NCBI GenBank assembly: GCA_038236705.1
Contig: JBBRZN010000005.1
Coordinates: 1-64,000 of the forward strand
Source: AC-32 sp038236705
GTDB taxonomy: Bacteria; Actinomycetota; Thermoleophilia; Gaiellales; Gaiellaceae
Direction of reading: 5' to 3'
DNA: 64,000 bases
Below are positions 57,924 through 64,000 of this stretch, in pieces. Under the pieces are notes generated by a model. It did no database searches. It was not told the DNA's origin and saw only the letters and a program-made list of their open reading frames with translations. Both the position numbers and the translations under genes were made by a program. Each line of letters begins with the position of its first letter. Position 1 is the stretch's first letter.

Positions 57924-59537
57924 ATGACCAAGACCAGCCCGCTCGTCCGCGAGGCCACCCTTTCCGCCGGCGGAGCAGGAGCGCTTGCGGCCGTGCTCGT
58001 ATGGCTCGGCCCGCCCGGAGCAGATCTCGCGGCGCACGCGTATCAGCGCACGCTGTTCCTCGATCACGGCTTCGCGCTTTGGAACAACTTCTGGTACGCG
58101 GGCCACTACAGCTTCGTCACCTACAGCGTCCTCTACTACCCGCTCGCCGCCCTGCTCGGGATCCGGTTGCTCGCGGTCGCCACGGTCTCGACCGCCGCGC
58201 TTGCGTTCGCTGTGCTGCTCTGGCGCGAGTGGGGCCCGTCCACGCGCTGGTCGAGCCGCACCTTTGCGGTCGTCTGGGCCGGAATCGTCTTCTCGGCGGC
58301 ATTTCCGTTCGCGCTCGGGGCCGCCCTGGCCCTGCTCGCGCTGTGGTCGCTCCAAGCGCGCAGGCACGGCCGCTTCGCGCTGCTGGCGGCGCTGACGCTT
58401 GCTGCGAGCCCGCTGGCCTTCCTGCTGCTCACGCTGCTGCTCGCCGGCTTCGGCGTCTCACGCTGGAACGACCGCCGCGCACTGCTCGCCCCCGCGCTGA
58501 CCATCGTCGGCTTCGGCGCGGTCGAGGTGCTGCTCTCGCGCGCGTTCCCCGACCCGGGACGCTTCCCCTTCTCGTGGCAGGAGCTGACGACCGTGCTGAC
58601 GTTCTGCGTACTCGGCGCCGCGCTCACGTGGCGCGTGGAGCGGGCGCAGTCGCTGCGCTGGATCTTCGTCGTCTACTTCGTCGCGTGCCTGGCCTGCTAC
58701 TTCATCCCCTCGGCGATCGGCGAGAACGTCGCCCGGCTTCGCTACGCCGCGCTGCCGCTTGCCGTGCTGATGCTCTCGCTGCGGCGCTGGAAGCCGCTGC
58801 CGGTCTGTCTCGCCGCGCTGTGCCTCGCCGTCTCCTGGAACCTGACGCCGATCGCCGGCAGCATCATCAAGGGCCACGGGGATCCCGCTTCGAGCCCCGC
58901 CTACTGGGCACCCGCGGTTGCCTACCTGCATGCGCACCTCGAGCCGTCCTACCGCGTCGAGGCGGTGGACACGACCGGCCACTGGGCAGCCGTCTACCTC
59001 GCGGAGGCCGAGATCCCGCTGGCGCGAGGTGACTACCGGCAGAGCGACTTCCCGCAGAACGCGCTCCTCTACGACGAGCTGATTCCAGCGGGCTACCTCG
59101 CGTGGCTACGCGGCCTCGGCGTTCGTTACGTCGTGCTCACGAAGGCCCCGCCCGACTACAGCGCCCGTGACGAGGCGGCGCTCCTGCAAAGCGGCCACTC
59201 CGGGCTGCGGCCCGTGCTCCGCACGAGGAACCTGACGGTGTTGGAAGTGCCAAAGCCCCGGCTGATCCTGACCGGGCCCGCGCCCGCTCGCGTGCTGCAG
59301 CTCACCGGCACCCGCATCGTCGTCGACCTGCCTCGCGCGGGCAGCTACCGCCTCGCGGTGCGCTACTCGCCCTACTGGGACGCCAGCGGCGCCTGCCTGA
59401 TCCGGCGCGAGGACGGAATGACCACGATCGCGGCGCGGGAGCCGGGACGGCTCGAGCTCGCGTTCAAGGTGCACCCGGCGCGCGCCCTCGCGGCGGCCGT
59501 GGTCGGCGAGCGCTCCAGGGTCTGCGATCTCGACTAG
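57924..59537 (+). CDS. Large integral membrane protein, GT-C glycosyltransferase-like
   Basis: A 537-residue protein with about 9-10 hydrophobic helices in the first 310 residues and an exterior C-terminal domain of about 220 residues. A first extracellular loop with acidic residues (LGPPGADLAAHAYQRTLFLD) and a soluble C-terminal tail, RYVVLTKAPPDYSARDE, are in keeping with GT-C-type arabinosyl/mannosyl-transferase architecture, but I see no definite motif, so this is only a fold suggestion. The C-terminus has beta-sandwich-like strands (GSYRLAVRYSPYWDASGACL). It ends with a CTAG overlap with the convergent ftsZ gene. Confidence 0.65.
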   Translation: MTKTSPLVREATLSAGGAGALAAVLVWLGPPGADLAAHAYQRTLFLDHGFALWNNFWYAGHYSFVTYSVLYYPLAALLGIRLLAVATVSTAALAFAVLLWREWGPSTRWSSRTFAVVWAGIVFSAAFPFALGAALALLALWSLQARRHGRFALLAALTLAASPLAFLLLTLLLAGFGVSRWNDRRALLAPALTIVGFGAVEVLLSRAFPDPGRFPFSWQELTTVLTFCVLGAALTWRVERAQSLRWIFVVYFVACLACYFIPSAIGENVARLRYAALPLAVLMLSLRRWKPLPVCLAALCLAVSWNLTPIAGSIIKGHGDPASSPAYWAPAVAYLHAHLEPSYRVEAVDTTGHWAAVYLAEAEIPLARGDYRQSDFPQNALLYDELIPAGYLAWLRGLGVRYVVLTKAPPDYSARDEAALLQSGHSGLRPVLRTRNLTVLEVPKPRLILTGPAPARVLQLTGTRIVVDLPRAGSYRLAVRYSPYWDASGACLIRREDGMTTIAAREPGRLELAFKVHPARALAAAVVGERSRVCDLD

Positions 59538-60904
59538 CCCTGCAGGAAACTCGGCGGCTCGAGCGAGCCTTCGCCGTTGTCGGCTTCCGCGCGCATGGTG
59601 ATCCGGCGCTGGGCGCCGCGGGAGCCGAAGCCGGTCGCGACCACGGTCACCCAGACCTGGCCGGTGAGGCGGTCGTCGATGGTGGCGCCGAAGATGATGT
59701 TCGTGTCGTCCGTCGCGGCACTGCGGACTACCTCGGCGGCCTCGTTGACCTCGTAGAGCGAGAGGTCGTCGCCTCCGGCGATCGAGAGCAGGATGCCCTT
59801 CGCGCCGCCGACGTCGGTCTCGATCAGCGGCGAGCGCAGCGCGCGCTCGGCCGCGTCGCGGGCGCGGTTCTCGCCGCTCGCGGAGAAGCCGATGCCCATC
59901 AGCGCGGTTCCGGCGTCCTTCATGATCGTCCGCACGTCGGCGAAATCGAGGTTGATCAGGCCGGGCAGGGTGATCAGGTCACAGATCCCCTGGACGCCCT
60001 GGCGGAGCACGTCGTCGGCGATGCGGAACGCGTCCAGCATCGAGGTCTCGCGGTCAAGGACCTCGAGCAGCTTCTCGTTCGGCACGACGATCACCGTGTC
60101 GCAGTTACTGCGCAGCGTGTCCACGCCGTCCGTCGCCTGACGAAGCCTGCGCGTGCCCTCGAACTTGAACGGGGTCGTGACGATCCCGACGGTCAGGGCG
60201 CCGAGCTCCCTGGCGATCCGCGCCACGACGGGTGCCGCGCCTGAGCCGGTGCCGCCGCCCTCGCCTGCGGTGACGAACACCATGTCCGAGCCGCGGAGCG
60301 CGCGCTTGATCTGGTCGTAGGACTCCTCGGCGGCGCGGCGGCCGAGGTCGGGATCGGCGCCGGAGCCGAGGCCCTCCGTCAGCTCGCGGCCGATGTGGAT
60401 CTTGACCGGCGCATCGCTCGTCTGGAGCTGCTGGATGTCGGTGTTGACGGCGACGAACTCGACCTGCGAGATGTCGGCGTCGATCATGCGGTTGACCGCG
60501 TTCAGGCCGGCGCCACCGACTCCGACGACGCGGATCACTGCGATGTAGGCGCCCGGCTCGGGAACGCGGTGCAGCCGCGGGGGCGGCTCGGGAAGCGGCT
60601 CGAGCTTGGGCCGCGGGCGCTCGCGCTCCGGCTCAGGCGCGCGCTCCGGCAGGCGGACAGGCTCCGACGGGGGCGGCGGCGGGGTGGGTGCCGCCTCCTC
60701 CTCCCAGTCGGGGACGTGCTCGACGGTCTTCTCGGGCGGCTCAACCGGAGTTGGCTTGGCCTTGGCCTTGACCTTGGCCTCTTCGCCCGCTGCCGCCGGC
60801 TCGGCGGGCTTGCCTTCCTTCTCGGCCTGTCGCTGTGCCGCTTCGGTCGCCCGAAACAGCTCTGCGAGGGGGCCCTCACGCATGCTCGCGCGCCTTCGCG
60901 GCAT
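59534..60904 (-). CDS. ftsZ: Cell division GTPase FtsZ with N-terminal extension
   Basis: A 456-residue tubulin homologue. Residues 1-115 are an unusual extension: a short amphipathic part GPLAELFRATEAAQRQAEKE, then Lys/Glu/Pro-rich disordered sequence. The GTPase core begins AVIRVVGVGGAGLNAVNRMI, with AGEGGGTGSGAAPVVARIAR (tubulin signature G-box), GIVTTPFKFEGTRRLRQATD and the T7 loop INLDFADVRTIMKDAG. The end EGSLEPPSFLQG keeps the conserved C-terminal peptide for FtsA/SepF-type partners. AAAGGAGGT five bases before the ATG at 60904, inside the parA coding sequence, sets the start. Lies directly after parA rather than in a division cluster. Confidence 0.93.
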   Translation of the reverse strand: MPRRRASMREGPLAELFRATEAAQRQAEKEGKPAEPAAAGEEAKVKAKAKPTPVEPPEKTVEHVPDWEEEAAPTPPPPPSEPVRLPERAPEPERERPRPKLEPLPEPPPRLHRVPEPGAYIAVIRVVGVGGAGLNAVNRMIDADISQVEFVAVNTDIQQLQTSDAPVKIHIGRELTEGLGSGADPDLGRRAAEESYDQIKRALRGSDMVFVTAGEGGGTGSGAAPVVARIARELGALTVGIVTTPFKFEGTRRLRQATDGVDTLRSNCDTVIVVPNEKLLEVLDRETSMLDAFRIADDVLRQGVQGICDLITLPGLINLDFADVRTIMKDAGTALMGIGFSASGENRARDAAERALRSPLIETDVGGAKGILLSIAGGDDLSLYEVNEAAEVVRSAATDDTNIIFGATIDDRLTGQVWVTVVATGFGSRGAQRRITMRAEADNGEGSLEPPSFLQG

Positions 60905-61646
60905 CGAGCACCTCCTTTGCGAGGTCTCGGTACGCCTCCGCGGCGGGGCCGCTGGGGTCGTACTTGAGGACGGAGTTGCCCTTCACCGGGGCCTCCGCGT
61001 AGCGCACGGTCTTGCGAATCTTGGTATTGAAGACGAGCTCGCCGAAGTTCTCCTGGAGGATCTCCACCGCCTCGCGCGCGTGCAGCGTGCGGCTGTCGTA
61101 CATCGTCGGGAGGATCCCCTCGATGCCGACGCTCGGGTTCAGATTCTCGCGGATCATCGAGAGCGTGTTCTCGAGCTGGACGAGCCCGCGCAACGAGAGG
61201 TACTCGCACTGCACGGGCACGATCACGCCGTTCGAGGCGACGAGCGCGTTGATCGTGAGCAGCCCCAGCGAGGGCGGCGTATCGATCAGGATGTAGTCGT
61301 AGGTGTCCTTGACCGGCGCGATCGCCTTTTCCAGCGCGCGCTCGCGTCCGATCATGCTGGAGAGCGCGAGCTCGGCGCCGGCGAGATCGATCGACGAAAC
61401 CGCGAGGTCGACCTCCTGATGGTGGATCACCTCGTTGATCGGCAGGCGATGCACGAGCACGTCGAACATCGAGCGCTCGATCGCATCCGGATTCAGCCCC
61501 TGGCTCATGGTGAGGTTGCCCTGCGGATCGAGGTCGACGAGCAGCACCCTGAAACCCTTTTCCGAGAGCGCGACGCCGAGATTGAGTGTCGTCGTCGTCT
61601 TGGCGACGCCGCCCTTCTGGTTGGCAAAAGAGATCACGCGACCCAT
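60876..61646 (-). CDS. parA: ParA/Soj-family ATPase
   Basis: A 256-residue Walker-type ATPase for chromosome or cargo positioning. Deviant Walker A ISFANQKGGVAKTTTTLNLG with the signature Lys, then VLLVDLDPQGNLTMSQGLNP, DYILIDTPPSLGLLTINALV, and VIVPVQCEYLSLRGLVQLEN. No N-terminal DNA-binding extension, so it is the short chromosomal (Soj-like) kind. No parB follows; the next gene is ftsZ, overlapping by 29 bases, so the ATPase may position division rather than the chromosome. ATG at 61646 has AAAGGGA upstream. Confidence 0.92.
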   Translation of the reverse strand: MGRVISFANQKGGVAKTTTTLNLGVALSEKGFRVLLVDLDPQGNLTMSQGLNPDAIERSMFDVLVHRLPINEVIHHQEVDLAVSSIDLAGAELALSSMIGRERALEKAIAPVKDTYDYILIDTPPSLGLLTINALVASNGVIVPVQCEYLSLRGLVQLENTLSMIRENLNPSVGIEGILPTMYDSRTLHAREAVEILQENFGELVFNTKIRKTVRYAEAPVKGNSVLKYDPSGPAAEAYRDLAKEVLDAAKAREHA

Positions 61647-61750
61647 CGGCGTCCCTTTGGCCGTTTCAGTCCGGATTCCCGGTCGCGGAAGCAGGCGTGC
61701 AAGCCCCATCGAGCCCCTTTCTTCGCTCTCATGCTAGCTATACCTCTGCG

Positions 61751-61769
61751 GAAAATCGTTCGATTTTTC
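61751..61769. repeat. Short AT-rich palindrome upstream of parA
   Basis: AAAATCG (61752-61758) and CGATTTT (61761-61767) flank TT, in an otherwise GC-rich region between azlD and parA. A TATAGC hexamer on the minus strand nearby (around 61737-61742) could be the parA -10 element. Operator or weak terminator of azlD are both possible. Confidence 0.4.
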
Positions 61770-61829
61770 GCGCTCTCGCTTTGGGCCTCGCTTTGCCTAG
61801 GGAATGTACGAGCGCCGTAGGACGGCTCG

Positions 61830-62138
61830 CTAGGTAAACGGACGCGCGAGGGCGGTCGCGGCGGCCGCAACCACCACGACCGCGGGCAGGGGCGCTCGCG
61901 CCGCGATCGCGACGGCACCGGCGCCGACTCCGGCGAGCCTGGCATCGAGGACGAGCTCGTCGTCGCCACCTACGGCCTGCGTGACGACGGGCGCGGCCAG
62001 CAGGACCGGTGCGAGCAGCGCGACCACCTCCGCGATTGCGGGCGGCAGGGTCCGGCCGCCGAGGAGCACCGGGCCCGTCGCCTTGAACGCGATCGTCGCC
62101 GCGCCCACCACGAGCACGACCAGCCAGACCGTGTTCAC
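61830..62138 (-). CDS. azlD: AzlD-type branched-chain amino acid exporter subunit
   Basis: A 102-residue protein with four hydrophobic helices (VWLVVLVVGAATIAFKATGP, AIAEVVALLAPVLLAAPVVT, and an Ala/Val-rich end), the size and layout of AzlD. It forms a two-part amino acid exporter with AzlC. GTG at 62138 overlaps the azlC stop (GTGA). Sequence motifs are weak in this family; the pairing with azlC is the main support. Confidence 0.85.
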   Translation of the reverse strand: MNTVWLVVLVVGAATIAFKATGPVLLGGRTLPPAIAEVVALLAPVLLAAPVVTQAVGGDDELVLDARLAGVGAGAVAIAARAPLPAVVVVAAAATALARPFT

Positions 62139-62800
62139 GGCCGCCTCCGCAGTCCGAGCAGGCAGGCGACGCTCGCGGCCACGATCGGCGTCCCTGCCGG
62201 CGTCACCGGGATCAGCGCGAGCGCGAGGGCCGCCCCAACGGCTGCCGCCAGCACGGCGCGCGGCGCCCGCAACTGCGGTGCGAGGAGCGCTAGGAAGAGC
62301 GCGGGAAAGGCGCCGTCGAGGCCGAGGTCCTTCGGATCGCCGAGCGCGTCGCCGGCCAGGACCCCCACCGCCGTCCCGCTGAGCCACGAGACGTAGAGGA
62401 GGAGCCCGGCCCCGAGCAGGATGCGCCGGTCGAAGCGCCCGCCCCCGCGGCTTGCCAGCGCCCAGGACTCGTCCACGATCAGTTGCGACTCGAGCAGGCG
62501 TCGCAGGAGGCGCCCGTGGAAGAGCGGCGCGACCGAGATCGAGATCGGCGCGTAGCGCGCGTTCAGCAGCACCGCGGCCGCGATCGCCGCTGCCGCGCCT
62601 CCTCCCGCACCGAGAATCGAGGTGACCGCGAACTGCGCCGAGCCGGCGAAGGTCGTGGCCGACATGACGAGCGGCGCGAGCACGCCCATTCCCGCCGCGC
62701 GCGCGACCAGTCCGAACGAGGCACCGAAGAACCAGACTGTTGCCGCGACCGCCAGGGCTGCGCGAGCGCTGTCCCGGTAACGCGAGACGAACGAGGACAC
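62135..62800 (-). CDS. azlC: AzlC family branched-chain amino acid exporter, large subunit
   Basis: A 221-residue protein with about six membrane segments. Family marks: ATVWFFGASFGLVARAAGMG, LAPLVMSATTFAGSAQFAVT (conserved STFAGS-like), AAAVLLNARYAPISISVAPL and LIVDESWALASR. Members export branched-chain or aromatic amino acids. Start GTG at 62800. A 70-residue hypothetical gene ends 28 bases upstream on the same strand. Confidence 0.9.
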   Translation of the reverse strand: MSSFVSRYRDSARAALAVAATVWFFGASFGLVARAAGMGVLAPLVMSATTFAGSAQFAVTSILGAGGGAAAAIAAAVLLNARYAPISISVAPLFHGRLLRRLLESQLIVDESWALASRGGGRFDRRILLGAGLLLYVSWLSGTAVGVLAGDALGDPKDLGLDGAFPALFLALLAPQLRAPRAVLAAAVGAALALALIPVTPAGTPIVAASVACLLGLRRRP

Positions 62801-62827
62801 GCCTCATCATGCCCGCTGCCAGCCTCT

Positions 62828-63040
62828 TCACAGCGCCGCCGCAGGCGCGGCAAGGGCGTCACGGCAGCGCTCCAGGGCCGCTTCCGCCTCGTCGGCCCCG
62901 CCCCGCTCCGAGGCCACCCACGCCTCGGCCTCCTCGAGCAGCGCGTGCACCTCCGCGAGCAGGGAACGCGAAGGAGCACCCTCGCGCTCGAGCGCCTCGA
63001 TCCGGCCCAGTCGCCGCAAGACGGCGCGTGCTTCGTCCAT
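62828..63040 (-). CDS. Small helical hypothetical protein upstream of azlC
   Basis: A 70-residue acidic, Ala/Glu/Arg-rich, coiled-coil-like protein: MDEARAVLRRLGRIEALERE, LLAEVHALLEEAEAWVASER, ending ALERCRDALAAPAAAL. No signal or membrane part and no known family. Its position 28 bases before azlC and its regular heptad-like helix make it likely to be real and cotranscribed with azlCD. Confidence 0.6.
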   Translation of the reverse strand: MDEARAVLRRLGRIEALEREGAPSRSLLAEVHALLEEAEAWVASERGGADEAEAALERCRDALAAPAAAL

Positions 63041-63115
63041 GCCTCGAAGCTAGCCAGGACTTCCGCGCGCGTCTGTGTCCGGACCGGGACGAAAGCGATA
63101 CGGTTCGTCCCCGCC

Positions 63116-63868
63116 GTGGCCCCGAATCCCGACCGCGAGCTCGGCGAAGCCCGGGCCGCCATCGACCGCGGCGACTCCCTCGCCGCCCTCAAGCGCCTCG
63201 ACCGAGCCCGCCGCGGCTACCTCGGGCAGCGCGACCGCGAGGGCCTCGACCACGTCCTTCACATGGCCCGGCTCGTCGACACCGCCGACGACCGCGCCCG
63301 CATCGGCCGCGAGAACCTCAACTACGCGGTGAAGCAGAACCTCCGCCAGGAGAGCAGGCGCCCGGCGCAGGAGCGCAAGGAGATCTGGGCCGATCCGTAC
63401 CCCGATCTCCAGGCCCCGACGGAGCACACCGGCCTCGTCCTGACCCGGGGCGTCAAGGCCGCCATCGGCCTCGGCGTCCTGCTCGGCACCGCGCTCCTGC
63501 TGGCGGTCTTCATCCTGCCGTGGTTCTTCGAGTCCGACACCAAGAGGGTCAGCCTCCGGCTCCTGAACGACACGCCGCAGACCGTCACCGTTCGCGGCTG
63601 TTTCGGCCGCGCGTGCGAGGAGACCTGGCTCGACCGGGACCTCGAGCCCGGGCAGCAGACGGAGACAAACGTCGCTGTGGAGGATTTCGTCGACCTGTTC
63701 CGCGTTGCGAGTGCCGGCCGAGAAGATGTTTGCCTACCCGTGCGCGTCCACGACGGCTATCAGCAGCTGGATGGCAGCGGCGGCACCCTCGCCGTGCGAG
63801 TCTCGAAAGCATCCCCCTGTCCCGGGACGACGGTGCTCCCCGAGCCCGCTACGGAGACGGGGATCTAG
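63116..63868 (+). CDS. Single-pass membrane protein with exposed C-terminal domain
   Basis: A 250-residue protein. An N-terminal helical cytoplasmic part of about 110 residues (ELGEARAAIDRGDSLAALKR, LDHVLHMARLVDTADDRARI, TPR-like) is followed by one hydrophobic segment (AIGLGVLLGTALLLAVFILP) and a beta-rich exposed domain of about 110 residues. The latter has four Cys (RGCFGRACEETW, DVCLPVRV, ASPCPG) that could form disulfides. GTG at 63116 is chosen because the frame before it looks non-coding. Function unknown. Its stop is immediately followed by the stop of the next, convergent gene. Confidence 0.65.
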   Translation: MAPNPDRELGEARAAIDRGDSLAALKRLDRARRGYLGQRDREGLDHVLHMARLVDTADDRARIGRENLNYAVKQNLRQESRRPAQERKEIWADPYPDLQAPTEHTGLVLTRGVKAAIGLGVLLGTALLLAVFILPWFFESDTKRVSLRLLNDTPQTVTVRGCFGRACEETWLDRDLEPGQQTETNVAVEDFVDLFRVASAGREDVCLPVRVHDGYQQLDGSGGTLAVRVSKASPCPGTTVLPEPATETGI

Positions 63869-64000
63869 CTAGGAGGCCAGAGCGGCGAAGTAGCCCGCAG
63901 GCCGCGGGCGTACCCCGATCAACGCGTCGTCGAGCGAGTTCACGAGCGCAGCGCGGTCGCCGTGGGCCAGCGCTTCCACCAACGCCTTGCGAACCGCTTC
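63869..64000 (-). CDS. C-terminal fragment of an unidentified protein
   Basis: The right edge cuts this gene. Forty-three codons and a TAG stop (63869-63871) are visible on the minus strand: EAVRKALVEALAHGDRAALV, then NSLDDALIGVRPRPAGYFAA. It is helical and hydrophobic-plus-charged in a protein-like way, with GC at the third positions like its neighbours, but too short to name. Its stop codon begins one base after that of the convergent membrane-protein gene. Confidence 0.5.
   Translation of the reverse strand, partial: EAVRKALVEALAHGDRAALVNSLDDALIGVRPRPAGYFAALAS

Noticed and set aside
61751..61769. parS centromere site next to parA
   Set aside because: The palindrome AAAATCG-TT-CGATTTT does not resemble the parS core TGTTTCACGTGAAACA.

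Overview
The window is GC-rich, densely packed bacterial chromosome without plasmid or phage genes. Many genes start with GTG or TTG, and ATGA/GTGA stop-start overlaps are common. The gene set (PadR, a Ppx/GppA, an AddAB-type recombinase, a release-factor-like VLRF1/baeRF protein, topoisomerase IB, FtsZ with a long N-terminal extension, many small acidic hypotheticals) suggests a high-GC Actinomycetota, most like class Thermoleophilia. That placement is inference; no rRNA gene is present.

Layout. 1-4 kb: housekeeping genes (hydrolase end, PadR, Ppx/GppA, glutamate dehydrogenase plus a CBS protein). 4.1-7.7 kb: secreted or envelope hydrolases and a TolB-like propeller. 8-32.7 kb: a large cell-surface polysaccharide island. 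It holds an initiating WecA-type phosphosugar transferase, seven glycosyltransferases, two flippases, two Wzy/ligase-type polymerases, two intact methyltransferases and one broken one, a PIG-L deacetylase, a sugar epimerase, an asparagine synthase interrupted by an in-frame amber codon, a glycoside hydrolase and two related exported lipoproteins. The middle of the island (about 22-27.5 kb) is visibly poorer in GC. A tRNA-Leu(UAA) gene marks its right edge.

32.9-41.6 kb: core genes (CsbD-like protein, RmuC, aconitase, VLRF1-type protein, thioredoxin reductase with a SigR-like promoter, CorA, a zinc-ribbon/PAS protein, endonuclease III). 41.6-47.9 kb: an addB-addA-nth DNA repair operon. 48-50.3 kb: topoisomerase IB and an isocitrate/isopropylmalate-type dehydrogenase.

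50.4-53.4 kb: the most unusual unit, a five-gene minus-strand operon of three exported ferritin-like proteins around a private tatA-tatC pair. The three cargo signals lack a true twin arginine, and this TatC lacks the Glu at the twin-arginine contact position. 53.7-64 kb: HD-GYP protein, a ggt-GNAT-DedA-phosphoesterase operon, a large membrane protein, parA-ftsZ, an AzlCD exporter and a membrane-anchored hypothetical.

Products are assigned from motifs visible in the translations; no database search was run.
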